Of a stretch of 64,000 bases of DNA, positions 1 to 11,924 are shown in pieces. The translations under genes and the position numbers were made by a program. Source of the DNA: Helichrysum umbraculigerum (taxonomy: Eukaryota > Streptophyta > Magnoliopsida > Asterales > Asteraceae); contig CATIUR010000004.1 of NCBI GenBank assembly GCA_949592205.1, forward strand, positions 5,521,001-5,585,000. The letters are read 5' to 3'. The notes beneath the pieces were generated by a model. The model did not search any database and was not told where the DNA came from. It was given only the letters and a program-made list of their open reading frames with translations. Positions within the stretch are counted from its first letter, which is position 1, and each line of letters opens with the position of its first letter.

Positions 1-140
1 CGGATTCTGGGGGAGGGGTTACATTTGTTTCTAAGGTTCTCTGACCTTCCTCCCCCGAAACAACAGTAACCGCTTCCAATTCTAACAACCTAGACTGCAC
101 ATCTTTCAATTCTAGCTGCAACTCCTGCACATGAGCTGCT
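1..140 (-). pseudogene. Fragment of an unidentified ORF, truncated
   Basis: On the minus strand one frame is open from about position 138 to the window edge. It begins AHVQELQLELKDVQSRLLEL, a leucine-rich heptad-like stretch that suggests a coiled coil, followed by a short acidic and proline-rich part. The sequence is unrelated to the 5' leader of the second gypsy copy, and it stops abruptly at 140/141 where homology to that leader begins. I do not recognise the protein; a retrotransposon Gag-type coiled coil is one possibility. The ORF continues outside the window. Confidence 0.35.
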
Positions 141-277
141 TTCCTCTTGATTGTTCTATAATGTTGATTGTCATATTGTGATGTTGTATATTACCGCATT
201 TGTATATGTACATCTATGATAATCATCATTTATGGACAATCTCTCACGAACTTTATCCTTCTAATCTCAGGAAAATC

Positions 278-3200
278 ATGCCGCCAAAGTCAAGGACTTA
301 CACTGATGCCCAGATGGCATCTATCATCTCTCAGGCTGTGACTGAAGCCTTGGCGCGACATTCGTCAGAGACCCCCGAAAGGAATAGTGGTACTGCTAAT
401 ACCCCTCCCACTGCCAAGCCTTGTTCCTACAAGGATTTTCAAAACTGCAAACCCCTAAGCTTTAAAGGAACTGAAGGAGCCATCGGCCTAATCAGATGGG
501 TTGAGAAGATGGAATCCGTCTTTCGCATTAGCAAATGTGCGGAAGGGGATAGAGTTCAGTTTTCCACATGCACCCTTGCTGACGGTGCCCTCACCTGGTG
601 GAACTCGTATACCCAGTCTGTGGGTATAGATACTGCCTATCTACTTCCCTGGGAAGATCTGAAGAAAATGCTCACAGAGGAGTATTGCCCATCTGAAGAA
701 CTCGAGAAGCTAGATGAGGAGTTCTGGCATCTCAAGGTTCAAGGAACCGACATTGTTGGTTATACCACTAGGTTCCAACAACTGGCAACTCTCCGCCCAG
801 CCTTAGTAAGCACTGAGACCGACAAGGTCAAGAGGTACATTCGCGGTCTTCCGGAACCTGTCCGGGGGAACGTCGCTTCTTCTGGTAAGACCACCATTCA
901 GGGAGCAATTCGTTTAGCTCATGAGCTCATGGCTATGCAAGAGAGCCAAGGAAACCCTGTCTCATCTTCTGGGAACAACAACAAGAGAAAATGGTCTGGG
1001 AATCAGAACCAACAGACCTTCAAAAAGACTGAGACTGTCAAGAATGACACATCAGGTTCTGGAGAGAGGAAAGGGTACACTGGAAATAAACCCTACTGTT
1101 CAAAGTGCAATCGTCATCATGATGGTCCTTGTAGTGCACCCTGCAACAACTGCAAGAGGTATGGACATCTTACCAAAGACTGTCGAACACCTGCAACCAA
1201 CCCCACCGCCAACAACAACAACAACCAACCCCGAGCATGCTATGAGTGTGGAAACACTGGACACTTCAGGAATGCGTGTCCAAAGTTGAAGAACAAAGGG
1301 AACAACAACAACAATGCTAGGGGCAGAGCTTTTGTACTGAATGCTGGAGAGGCCCGTGAAGACCCTAATGTGGTCACGGGTATGTTTCTTCTCAACAATT
1401 TAACTGCTTCAATTTTGTTTGATACTGGTGCTGATAAGAGTTTTATATCTGAGGAATTTAGCCCACTATTAGACATTTCACCTGTTGCCTTAGAAGCTAA
1501 GTACACTGTAGAGTTAGCTAATGGCAAATTGATCGAGGCCGATAGTGTAATACCAAATTGCACCCTAAACCTCGCAAATGAACTATTTCCCATAAACCTC
1601 ATACCCATCGAGATTGGAAGTTTTGACATAGTAGTAGGCATGGATTGGCTATCCAAGCATCAAGCTGAAATTGTATGTCATGACAAGATCATTCGTATTC
1701 CTCTCGTCACTGGTAGTACTTTGATCATACAAGGGGAGACCAGTGGGACGAGATTGAATATCATATCCTGCATGAAGACTCGCAAGTACCTTAGAAAAGG
1801 GTATCAGGCAATCCTCGCTCATGTTATTGAGAAGAAGTCAGAAGAGAAGCGACTTGAGGATGTGCCCATCGTCAGAGACTTTCCAGAAGTCTTCCCTGAA
1901 GAATTACCTGGTCTTCCACCACCAAGGCAAGTTGAGTTCTCAATAGATCTTGTGCCTGGGGCAGCACCCGTGGCACGAGCACCATATCGTTTAGCCCCTT
2001 CAGAACTTCAGGAGTTGTCTGTTCAGTTACAGGAACTTCTGGATAAGGGTTTCATAAGACCGAGTTCTTCACCCTGGGGAGCTCCGGTCCTGTTTGTGAA
2101 AAAGAAGGACGGTTCATTCAGGATGTGTATCGACTACAGAGAGTTGAACAAATTAACCATCAAGAACCGTTATCCACTTCTCCGTATTGATGACCTGTTC
2201 GACCAACTCCAAGGGTCAAGCATCTATTCAAAAATAGATCTACGATCGGGTTATCATCAGTTACGAGTTCGCGATGAAGATATTCCGAAAACCGCTTTCC
2301 GAACTCGCTATGGTCATTACGAGTTTCAGGTTATGGCCTTTGGTTTGACTAACGCACCGGCAGTATTCATGGATCTTATGAACCGTGTGTGCAAACCATA
2401 TCTCGACAAGTTTGTCATTGTTTTCATCGACGACTTTCTTATCTACTCACGCAACGAGCAAGAGCACGCGCAACATCTCAAAACCATTCTAGAACTTCTT
2501 AGACACGAAGAGTTATATGCAAAATTCTCCAAGTGTGAGTTCTGGATGCAAACCGTTCAATTCCTTGGTCATGTGATTGACAGTCAGGGAATTCATGTTG
2601 ATCCCTCAAAGATCGAGGCTATCAAGTGCTGGCAAGCACCATCAACACCGACCGAAGTACGCCAATTCTTAGGACTGGCTGGTTACTATCGGCGCTTCAT
2701 TGAGAATTTCTCCAAGATAGCACAACCACTCACAACACTGACTCAGAAAGAGAAGAAGTTCAATTGGACTGATAAGCAAGAGTCAGCATTCCAGTTATTA
2801 AAGCAAAAGCTTTGCAGTGCGCCTATCCTATCACTACCCGAAGGTAACGAAGACTTCGTGGTATACTGCGATGCTTCGCATCAGGGACTGGGTTGCGTAT
2901 TGATGCAACGAGAGAAAGTCATAGCTTACGCCTCCCGACAACTCAAAGTTCACGAGAAGAACTACACAACACATGATCTCGAATTAGGAGCCGTAGTGTT
3001 CGCTCTCAAAATCTGGAGACATTATCTGTATGGCACAAAATGTACCATCTTCACTGATCATAAGAGTCTCCAGCACATATTGGATCAGAAGGATCTCAAT
3101 ATGAGGCAACGTCGTTGGGTCGAGTTACTCACCGACTATGACTGCGAAATCAAGTATCATCCGGGCAAGGCAAATGTAGTTGCCGACGCCTTAAGTCGAA

Positions 3201-4711
3201 AAGAGCGCACCAAACCTCTTCGAGTCCGAGCCCTCAGTATTATCATTCATAATGATCTAATCATTCAAATCCTCACTGCTCAACTCGAAGCATTGAAACC
3301 TGAAAACATCAAGGAAGAGGCCTTGCAAAATATGGAGAATCAATTTGAAACCAAACCCAATGGAGTCAAGTACTTCGCAAACCGAATCTGGTTACCCAAG
3401 TTTGGGAATCTTCGAGACTTTGTGATGGATGAAGCTCACAAGTCCAAATACTCTATACATCCTGGATCGGACAAGATGTATCATGGCATCAAGGGACTGT
3501 ACTGGTGGCCGAGCATGAAAGCAGAGATTGCCATGTACGTTAGCAAATGCCTCACATGTTCCAAGGTTAAAGCCGAATATCAGAAACCCTCCGGCTTGCT
3601 CCAGCAACCGGAAATTCCTCAATGGAAATGGGAGCAAATCTCCATGGATTTCATCACTAAACTCCCGAAAACATCAAGTGGTTGCGATACTATATGGGTA
3701 ATAGTTGATCGTCTAACCAAATCTGCTCACTTCATTGCTATGAAGGAAACCGACAAAATGGAACGTCTCACGCGAATCTATATGAAGGAGATCGTAACAA
3801 GGCACGGCGTTCCAATCTCAATTATCTCTGATAGAGACAGCCGATTCACATCTAACTTTTGGCAATCATTACAAAAGTCATTGGGTACTCGTTTAGATAT
3901 GAGTACAGCCTATCATCCACAAACCGATGGCCAAAGTGAAAGAACAATTCAAACACTGGAAGATATGTTACGCGCCTGCGTAATTGACTTCGGTGCAAAT
4001 TGGGAACAGCATTTGCCATTGTGTGAATTCTCATACAACAACAGCTACCACACCAGTATTGGAGCTGCACCTTTTGAGGCACTTTACGGTCGTAAGTGCC
4101 GATCGCCTATCTGTTGGACCGAAGTTGGAGATAGTCAACTCACTGGTCCTGAAATCATTCATGAAACCACCGAGAAGATCGTTGGTATCCAGCAACGGCT
4201 AAAGGCCGCACGTGATCGTCAGAAGAGTTATGCTGACGTGAGACGAAAGCATCTCGAGTTCCAGGTTGGGGATCGAGTATTGCTCAAGGTATCACCTTGG
4301 AAAGGTGTCATCCGTTTCGGTAAACGTGGGAAGTTAAACCCTAGATACATCGGACCTTTTGAGATCCTTGAAAGGATTGGTCCAGTCGCATATCGATTGC
4401 AGCTACCTCCAGAGCTCAGTAGCGTGCATCCCACATTTCACATTTCTAACCTTAAGAAATGCCTGTCCGACAAGACACTCATCATTCCGCTTGAGGAAAT
4501 TCAAATAGACGACAAACTTCATTTCGTCGAAACACCAGTGGAGGTCATGGACCGTGAGGTCAAACAGCTCAAGCAAAGTCGTATCCCTATTGTCAAGGTT
4601 CGGTGGGATTCGCGGCGTGGTCCGGAATTCACCTGGGAACGGGAAGACCAGATGCGACTCAAATATCCACATCTATTCTCAGACTCCACTCGCACGCCAA
4701 CTCAGAGTTAA
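278..4711 (+). CDS. Gypsy Gag-Pol polyprotein, intact (copy 1)
   Basis: One uninterrupted frame of 1477 codons encodes the whole polyprotein. I start at the ATG of MPPKSRTY, because the related minus-strand element begins MPPKRKGY at the same place; the frame is open further upstream but that is leader. From residue 1 at MPPK: Gag core about 60-230 (LTWWNSY), CCHC zinc knuckles including [14 protein letters not shown] at about 321, aspartic protease FDTGA at about 382, and reverse transcriptase with FIDD at 716-719. RNase H starts near D865 and the integrase HHCC domain near H1061. The integrase triad is D1124, D1185 and E1221 (35 residues apart), followed by a GPY/F-type segment and a chromodomain-like C terminus ending near KYPHLF. 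No stop or frameshift is present, so the product could be functional. Confidence 0.93.
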   Translation: MPPKSRTYTDAQMASIISQAVTEALARHSSETPERNSGTANTPPTAKPCSYKDFQNCKPLSFKGTEGAIGLIRWVEKMESVFRISKCAEGDRVQFSTCTLADGALTWWNSYTQSVGIDTAYLLPWEDLKKMLTEEYCPSEELEKLDEEFWHLKVQGTDIVGYTTRFQQLATLRPALVSTETDKVKRYIRGLPEPVRGNVASSGKTTIQGAIRLAHELMAMQESQGNPVSSSGNNNKRKWSGNQNQQTFKKTETVKNDTSGSGERKGYTGNKPYCSKCNRHHDGPCSAPCNNCKRYGHLTKDCRTPATNPTANNNNNQPRACYECGNTGHFRNACPKLKNKGNNNNNARGRAFVLNAGEAREDPNVVTGMFLLNNLTASILFDTGADKSFISEEFSPLLDISPVALEAKYTVELANGKLIEADSVIPNCTLNLANELFPINLIPIEIGSFDIVVGMDWLSKHQAEIVCHDKIIRIPLVTGSTLIIQGETSGTRLNIISCMKTRKYLRKGYQAILAHVIEKKSEEKRLEDVPIVRDFPEVFPEELPGLPPPRQVEFSIDLVPGAAPVARAPYRLAPSELQELSVQLQELLDKGFIRPSSSPWGAPVLFVKKKDGSFRMCIDYRELNKLTIKNRYPLLRIDDLFDQLQGSSIYSKIDLRSGYHQLRVRDEDIPKTAFRTRYGHYEFQVMAFGLTNAPAVFMDLMNRVCKPYLDKFVIVFIDDFLIYSRNEQEHAQHLKTILELLRHEELYAKFSKCEFWMQTVQFLGHVIDSQGIHVDPSKIEAIKCWQAPSTPTEVRQFLGLAGYYRRFIENFSKIAQPLTTLTQKEKKFNWTDKQESAFQLLKQKLCSAPILSLPEGNEDFVVYCDASHQGLGCVLMQREKVIAYASRQLKVHEKNYTTHDLELGAVVFALKIWRHYLYGTKCTIFTDHKSLQHILDQKDLNMRQRRWVELLTDYDCEIKYHPGKANVVADALSRKERTKPLRVRALSIIIHNDLIIQILTAQLEALKPENIKEEALQNMENQFETKPNGVKYFANRIWLPKFGNLRDFVMDEAHKSKYSIHPGSDKMYHGIKGLYWWPSMKAEIAMYVSKCLTCSKVKAEYQKPSGLLQQPEIPQWKWEQISMDFITKLPKTSSGCDTIWVIVDRLTKSAHFIAMKETDKMERLTRIYMKEIVTRHGVPISIISDRDSRFTSNFWQSLQKSLGTRLDMSTAYHPQTDGQSERTIQTLEDMLRACVIDFGANWEQHLPLCEFSYNNSYHTSIGAAPFEALYGRKCRSPICWTEVGDSQLTGPEIIHETTEKIVGIQQRLKAARDRQKSYADVRRKHLEFQVGDRVLLKVSPWKGVIRFGKRGKLNPRYIGPFEILERIGPVAYRLQLPPELSSVHPTFHISNLKKCLSDKTLIIPLEEIQIDDKLHFVETPVEVMDREVKQLKQSRIPIVKVRWDSRRGPEFTWEREDQMRLKYPHLFSDSTRTPTQS

Positions 4712-4732
4712 ATTTCGGGACGAAATTCTCTT

Positions 4733-4745
4733 AACAAGGGGAGAA
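4733..4745 (+). promoter_or_regulatory. Polypurine tract of gypsy copy 1
   Basis: The purine run AACAAGGGGAGAA lies immediately before the LTR start TGTGACACCC and just after the gag-pol stop. This is the expected position for the plus-strand primer of reverse transcription. The same tract borders the related minus-strand element at 28943-28957. Confidence 0.85.
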
Positions 4746-7230
4746 TGTGACACCCGTCAAATTAGGACTAGATTTTTAGTTCCTAATCACTTTGTAATAC
4801 ATGTAGTTAGTGCTATGTATTAGGCTAATTGTGTGTATCAAATTATATATTGGCAAATATATATATCAATATGCGATTAAGTTTAATCGTTCATTTTAAA
4901 TCGGCCGAATTCCGATTCAATTATACGGCGTTGGTGAAAAACAATATTAAGTAATATAGGAAATATTATTTAATACAACTCGTTATTTCTTATATATTAT
5001 TTTGTTAATATATATAAAGTATTCGTATCGTACAAATCAACCGTACGCGACAAAATTTATAAATAATGTATTATTATGGAAGATAATAATTATTATTTAC
5101 ATTCAGTTAAAATAAAACATATTTCGTTTTATAACATTTTACCCAAACGCGACGAAACCAATTAAATCGTGTCCGTCTCAGAAAGATAAAACAAAGATAT
5201 ATTTTTATATCTCATTAAAAGTATTTTTATTAGAATACTTCGATTAAAATACGTACGATGTCAATTATAGAAATTTATCGAATTAAAATATTATACTACT
5301 TTTCGATCGGGTACAAAAACACGGGCGTTTTGTACTGCAAATATTAACCAACCAACTCCAATAATTGGAGTTGGCCAGTTAGATCAAACGCACCCTTTGT
5401 TTTCATTTTCATTCTCCATTTCATTCTCAATCTCTCTCGGCTCTCTCTCGGTTCCAAATCAAACAACAACAACAAATAACAAAAACGAGATCAAGCATCA
5501 TCATCATCATCGTGATCATCTTCATCATTCATCATCATCATCACCAAGCTCCATCTCCATTTTAGCTCCATTTTAAATTGTAAGGAAATCAACAACTTTT
5601 GTTTAAATTATATGTTTATATGTATTTATAACCTCATATATTAACATCTAGCAACTGATTATGTCCAAAGAAATTGATTAGGATGGGTTTGGGTGAATTT
5701 TTGGAACGACACCTTAAAACTACTTTAATACATTTATTTACTTGTCTTGTAGCTCATCAAACTATAAAATGTCCAAATCAAAACTTGAAACTCGTTTTAC
5801 AAACTCAAAAATGGTAACAGTTTATGTCTTCGGCATAAACTATAACCTTCGGCAGAAACCATAACCTTCGGCAGAAACCATCACCTTCGGCAGAAACCAT
5901 CACCTTCGGCAGAAACCATAACCTTCGGCAGAAACCATCACCTTCGGCAGAAACCATAACCTTCGGCAGAAACCATCACTTTCGGCAGAAACCTATAACT
6001 AGCAGTTTTAACTATAACAATTTAAATACGATACAACAAATCATGCAAAATAATAATAGTTTGAAATTATTATTACAAGCTGTCACCAACGACCCGTATA
6101 CATTTTCACAAACTCAACCCTAATCAATTACCAAAGTATTTGGTCAAAACTAGTTAAGGGAATAACTAGCATAGATGGTCCGTAGTGTCATCAAATCAAT
6201 TAAACCTTGTGCGTTTGATACGCCCGGCAAGTTTTAAGAATCTAATCATTTATCAAAACCTTGCACGTCTCAGACGTCCTGCAGGTTCAGTCGTTGTAAC
6301 GACATCAAATCATTGTGAATCATCATAAATTGTTGGCTAACAATTCAATAGGCTCAGGTGAGATCTCATAGCCCCTCTTTTACTGTTTTTTCTTGTTTTA
6401 AACTGTTTTGGGGTGGGATACATGCTCAAACTATTTTATAGAAACCGTTTTTGAAAACATTTCTACATATTGGCATGAGTTGTTTTCAAAATCCTTTTAA
6501 AGTCCTCTGAAGCATAGTTCTGTTAATATGGCTATAGCGTGAATGTTGGTGTATGGTACTATATAGCTATATGGTACCATATGGGATTGACAATCCCCGT
6601 CCGAGTTAGCAAGCACTAACCTGTCAAACGGACGCATTATCATTTGTTCAAACGTATGTTGATTAGGCATACGCATAGAGGCACCCTCGATCAGGCACTT
6701 GATAGTGATCCTGACCCCTCAGTTAAGCTCAGACTATGTGCTCATGTTAGTTGTATCAATCTTTACTTATTTGTTTAATTACAAATATTCATGTGATACC
6801 CATCAATCAATTATTTACATGCTTTGTAAATCGAATCATTAAATCTTGCGGTTCACAAATCATATATTATCATATCAAACCTGTGAGCTCACCAGCTTTA
6901 TAGCTGACCTTTTAGCATGTTATCTCAGGTACTCAGCAGTAGGTTGGACTGCCCATCAGGATACTGTAGCTCGAGTCGCATGCAATCATATAAACATCAA
7001 GAGATTTTCCTGCATTTCTATATTTTGCTAAAATTAGATATGTATTAGAATCTCTCAAATATCTATGCGAACTCGTCTTTTGTAAAACATATGTAGACTT
7101 TTACGTTAATCAATGTATTTGTAAAACGACGCATGTAGTGGTCGTTCATTATGTATCTTATGTGCTTTGTGTATTGATTAGTAGCACCCCAAAGTATGCT
7201 TCCGCCAACGGTAAATTTGGGGGTGTTATA
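4746..7230 (+). repeat. Gypsy LTR shared by copies 1 and 2
   Basis: It starts TGTGACACCCG directly after the polypurine tract and ends GGGGGTGTTATA three bases before the primer binding site, giving 2485 bp. Related LTRs at 26084-28942 and 45825-48777 end in CA; this one ends in TA. It is AT-rich and non-coding, with a CTTCGG minisatellite near 5829-5994. Having a polypurine tract on one side and a PBS on the other means it served two internal regions. Confidence 0.85.
5829..5994 (+). repeat. 19-bp CTTCGGCAGAAACC minisatellite in the LTR
   Basis: About nine tandem copies of a 19-bp unit, CCTTCGGCAGAAACCATCA or the variant ending ATAA, run with a constant period. The first and last units are degenerate. 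I did not see this array in the related LTRs at 26084 or 45825. Confidence 0.9.
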
Positions 7231-7233
7231 GAT

Positions 7234-7246
7234 TGGTATCAGAGCC
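7234..7246 (+). promoter_or_regulatory. Primer binding site, initiator-Met tRNA (gypsy copy 2)
   Basis: TGGTATCAGAGCC lies three bases after the LTR end. It is the standard plant retrotransposon PBS complementary to the 3' end of initiator methionyl-tRNA. It shows that a complete internal region starts here. Confidence 0.9.
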
Positions 7247-7928
7247 TAAGGTTATAGTGAACTAGGTTGCATTAGTGGGCCTAGACTATGACCGTTAGGC
7301 AGTATTTTCTGTTAAGTGTGATTGGTTCAAGAGTTACGTCATACAAGTTTAATTTAACATAGCTTGATCAACTATGTACAATTAAATAAAGATGATGTAA
7401 GGCTTGAAATGGTTATGCCGGAATAGGAATACATTAGTTGACTCTGACCTCGAGAGAAACCGGGACTCATAATTGTTTGTGCTAGACACTCATAAGACTA
7501 TTATGTGATATAAGTATATATACATAGATAGTCATCGCTCAAGCACTGTACGCTAGTCTATTATAGACACTCACATATTAAAACACTTCGTCATAGAGAT
7601 GGCAACACACACCCACCGAAACATTTTCTATTTTCATCCCACTCTCGACAACATCTCTTGTAATCACGAAACTCATAGGTAGCTAGGAGGACCACCGAGT
7701 CACTTCGAGCGAGACCTTACCCAACTCAAAATAATTCAAATAACCAGGCTAGTTAGCACGTAGTTGCTAGTCAGTAGAGATGGTTATTCAATTCCTCTTG
7801 ATTGTTCTATAATGTTGATTGTCATATTGTGATGTTGTATATTACCGCATTTGTATATGTACATCTATGATAATCATCATTTATGGACAATCTCTCACGA
7901 ACTTTATCCTTCTAATCTCAGGAAAATC
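7247..7928 (+). other. Untranslated leader of gypsy copy 2
   Basis: About 680 bp between PBS and gag ATG with no convincing coding sequence. The last 137 bp (from 7792) are duplicated ahead of copy 1 at 141-277. Weak similarity to the leader of the minus-strand gypsy (45097-45808) supports this as the native leader. Confidence 0.7.
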
Positions 7929-10900
7929 ATGCCGCCAAAGTCAAGGACTTACACTGATGCCCAGATGGCATCTATCATCTCTCAGGCTGTGACTGAAGCC
8001 TTGGCGCGACATTCGTCAGAGACCCCCGAAAGGAATAGTGGTACTGCTAATACCCCTCCCACTGCCAAGCCTTGTTCCTACAAGGATTTTCAAAACTGCA
8101 AACCCCTAAGCTTTAAAGGAACTGAAGGAGCCATCGGCCTAATCAGATGGGTTGAGAAGATGGAATCCGTCTTTCGCATTAGCAAATGTGCGGAAGGGGA
8201 TAGAGTTCAGTTTTCCACATGCACCCTTGCTGACGGTGCCCTCACCTGGTGGAACTCGTATACCCAGTCTGTGGGTATAGATACCGCCTATCTACTTCCC
8301 TGGGAAGATCTGAAGAAAATGCTCACAGAGGAGTATTGCCCATCTGAAGAACTCGAGAAGCTAGATGAGGAGTTCTGGCATCTCAAGGTTCAAGGAACCG
8401 ACATTGTTGGTTATACCACTAGGTTCCAACAACTGGCAACTCTCCGCCCAGCCTTAGTAAGCACTGAGACCGACAAGGTCAAGAGGTACATTCGCGGTCT
8501 TCCGGAACCTGTCCGGGGGAACGTCGCTTCTTCTGGTAAGACCACCATTCAGGGAGCAATTCGTTTAGCTCATGAGCTCATGGCTATGCAAGAGAGCCAA
8601 GGAAACCCTGTCTCATCTTCTGGGAACAACAACAAGAGAAAATGGTCTGGGAATCAGAACCAACAGACCTTCAAAAAGACTGAGACTGTCAAGAATGACA
8701 CATCAGGTTCTGGAGAGAGGAAAGGGTACACTGGAAATAAACCCTACTGTTCAAAGTGCAATCGTCATCATGATGGTCCTTGTAGTGCACCCTGCAACAA
8801 CTGCAAGAGGTATGGACATCTTACCAAAGACTGTCGAACACCTGCAACCAACCCCACCGCCAACAACAACAACAACCAACCCCGAGCATGCTATGAGTGT
8901 GGAAACACTGGACACTTCAGGAATGCGTGTCCAAAGTTGAAGAACAAAGGGAACAACAACAACAATGCTAGGGGCAGAGCTTTTGTACTGAATGCTGGAG
9001 AGGCCCGTGAAGACCCTAATGTGGTCACGGGTATGTTTCTTCTCAACAATTTAACTGCTTCAATTTTGTTTGATACTGGTGCTGATAAGAGTTTTATATC
9101 TGAGGAATTTAGCCCACTATTAGACATTTCACCTGTTGCCTTAGAAGCTAAGTACACTGTAGAGTTAGCTAATGGCAAATTGATCGAGGCCGATAGTGTA
9201 ATACCAAATTGCACCCTAAACCTCGCAAATGAACTATTTCCCATAAACCTCATACCCATCGAGATTGGAAGTTTTGACATAGTAGTAGGCATGGATTGGC
9301 TATCCAAGCATCAAGCTGAAATTGTATGTCATGACAAGATCATTCGTATTCCTCTCGTCACTGGTAGTACTTTGATCATACAAGGGGAGACCAGTGGGAC
9401 GAGATTGAATATCATATCCTGCATGAAGACTCGTAAGTACCTTAGAAAAGGGTATCAGGCAATCCTCGCTCATGTTATTGAGAAGAAGTCAGAAGAGAAG
9501 CGACTTGAGGATGTGCCCATCGTCAGAGACTTTCCAGAAGTCTTCCCTGAAGAATTACCTGGTCTTCCACCACCAAGGCAAGTTGAGTTCTCAATAGATC
9601 TTGTGCCTGGGGCAGCACCCGTGGCACGAGCACCATATCGTTTAGCCCCTTCAGAACTTCAGGAGTTGTCTGTTCAGTTACAGGAACTTCTGGATAAGGG
9701 TTTCATAAGACCGAGTTCTTCACCCTGGGGAGCTCCGGTCCTGTTTGTGAAAAAGAAGGACGGTTCATTCAGGATGTGTATCGACTACAGAGAGTTGAAC
9801 AAATTAACCATCAAGAACCGTTATCCACTTCTCCGTATTGATGACCTGTTCGACCAACTCCAAGGGTCAAGCATCTATTCAAAAATAGATCTACGATCGG
9901 GTTATCATCAGTTACGAGTTCGCGATGAAGATATTCCGAAAACCGCTTTCCGAACTCGCTATGGTCATTACGAGTTTCAGGTTATGGCCTTTGGTTTGAC
10001 TAACGCACCGGCAGTATTCATGGATCTTATGAACCGTGTGTGCAAACCATATCTCGACAAGTTTGTCATTGTTTTCATCGACGACTTTCTTATCTACTCA
10101 CGCAACGAGCAAGAGCACGCGCAACATCTCAAAACCATTCTAGAACTTCTTAGACACGAAGAGTTATATGCAAAATTCTCCAAGTGTGAGTTCTGGATGC
10201 AAACCGTTCAATTCCTTGGTCATGTGATTGACAGTCAGGGAATTCATGTTGATCCCTCAAAGATCGAGGCTATCAAGTGCTGGCAAGCACCATCAACACC
10301 GACCGAAGTACGCCAATTCTTAGGACTGGCTGGTTACTATCGGCGCTTCATTGAGAATTTCTCCAAGATAGCACAACCACTCACAACACTGACTCAGAAA
10401 GAGAAGAAGTTCAATTGGACTGATAAGCAAGAGTCAGCATTCCAGTTATTAAAGCAAAAGCTTTGCAGTGCGCCTATCCTATCACTACCCGAAGGTAACG
10501 AAGACTTCGTGGTATACTGCGATGCTTCGCATCAGGGACTGGGTTGCGTATTGATGCAACGAGAGAAAGTCATAGCTTACGCCTCCCGACAACTCAAAGT
10601 TCACGAGAAGAACTACACAACACATGATCTCGAATTAGGAGCCGTAGTGTTCGCTCTCAAAATCTGGAGACATTATCTGTATGGCACAAAATGTACCATC
10701 TTCACTGATCATAAGAGTCTCCAGCACATATTTGATCAGAAGGATCTCAATATGAGGCAACGTCGTTGGGTCGAGTTACTCACCGACTATGACTGCGAAA
10801 TCAAGTATCATCCGGGCAAGGCAAATGTAGTTGCCGACGCCTTAAGTCGAAAAGAGCGCACCAAACCTCTTCGAGTCCGAGCCCTCAGTATTATCATTCA

Positions 10901-11918
10901 TAATGATCTAATCATTCAAATCCTCACTGCTCAACTCGAAGCATTGAAACCTGAAAACATCAAGGAAGAGGCCTTGCAAAATATGGAGAATCAATTTGAA
11001 ACCAAACCCAATGGAGTCAAGTACTTCGCAAACCGAATCTGGTTACCCAAGTTTGGGAATCTTCGAGACTTTGTGATGGATGAAGCTCACAAGTCCAAAT
11101 ACTCTATACATCCTGGATCGGACAAGATGTATCATGGCATCAAGGGACTGTACTGGTGGCCGAGCATGAAAGCAGAGATTGCCATGTACGTTAGCAAATG
11201 CCTCACATGTTCCAAGGTTAAAGCCGAATATCAGAAACCCTCCGGCTTGCTCCAGCAACCGGAAATTCCTCAATGGAAATGGGAGCAAATCTCCATGGAT
11301 TTCATCACTAAACTCCCGAAAACATCAAGTGGTTGCGATACTATATGGGTAATAGTTGATCGTCTAACCAAATCTGCTCACTTCATTGCTATGAAGGAAA
11401 CCGACAAAATGGAACGTCTCACGCGAATCTATATGAAGGAGATCGTAACAAGGCACGGCGTTCCAATCTCAATTATCTCTGATAGAGACAGCCGATTCAC
11501 ATCTAACTTTTGGCAATCATTACAAAAGTCATTGGGTACTCGTTTAGATATGAGTACAGCCTATCATCCACAAACCGATGGCCAAAGTGAAAGAACAATT
11601 CAAACACTGGAAGATATGTTACGCGCCTGCGTAATTGACTTCGGTGCAAATTGGGAACAGCATTTGCCATTGTGTGAATTCTCATACAACAACAGCTACC
11701 ACACCAGTATTGGAGCTGCACCTTTTGAGGCACTTTACGGTCGTAAGTGCCGATCGCCTATCTGTTGGACCGAAGTTGGAGATAGTCAACTCACTGGTCC
11801 TGAAATCATTCATGAAACCACCGAGAAGATCGTTGGTATCCAGCAACGGCTAAAGGCCGCACGTGATCGTCAGAAGAGTTATGCTGACGTGAGACGAAAG
11901 CATCTCGAGTTATGCTGA
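7929..11918 (+). pseudogene. Gypsy Gag-Pol, 3'-truncated (copy 2)
   Basis: It is nearly identical to copy 1 from MPPK to the integrase core, including the protease DTGA, the reverse-transcriptase FIDD box, RNase H and all three integrase acidic residues. One coding difference I noticed is L to F in the RNase H region (TTG to TTT near 10732). Homology stops at 11909 after RRKHLE, and two foreign codons precede a stop. The integrase C-terminal GPY/F segment, the chromodomain-like tail, polypurine tract and 3' LTR are all missing. The copy could not mobilise itself. Confidence 0.9.
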
Positions 11919-11924
11919 CGTGAG
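11876..11924 (+). other. Rearrangement junction with an 18-bp local repeat
   Basis: GAGTTATGCTGACGTGAG occurs at 11876-11893 inside the integrase gene and again at 11907-11924 exactly at the breakpoint, 31 bp apart. The five bases GAGTT are native at both places; the 13 bases after the second GAGTT are extra. Beyond 11924 the sequence is a minus-strand copia ORF. This fits a polymerase that slipped back 31 bp by microhomology, recopied 13 bases and then joined another locus. Confidence 0.75.

Larger units (their letters stand above)
141..11909 (+). mobile_element. Tandem pair of Ty3/gypsy chromovirus-type retrotransposons sharing one LTR
   Basis: The block reads partial leader, gag-pol copy 1, LTR (4746-7230), PBS and full leader, gag-pol copy 2. 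Bases 141-4258 and 7792-11909 match at a constant offset of 7651. I noticed only three substitutions, near 633, 1753 and 3081 of copy 1. Copy 1 lacks its own 5' LTR and upstream leader, because homology starts inside the leader at 141. Copy 2 lacks the integrase C terminus, chromodomain-like tail and 3' LTR. The central LTR is both the 3' LTR of copy 1 and the 5' LTR of copy 2. The protein order gag-PR-RT-RH-IN-chromodomain-like tail places it among plant chromoviruses, probably Tekay/Del-like. Confidence 0.85.

Noticed and set aside
200..277. Upstream extension of the gypsy gag frame (starting MYMYIYDN)
   Set aside because: The related element starts at MPPK, and the extension lies in leader sequence that is not conserved.
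11806..11924. C-terminal extension of the minus-strand extra ORF into gypsy copy 2
   Set aside because: The frame happens to stay open across the junction, but the residues are antisense integrase sequence.
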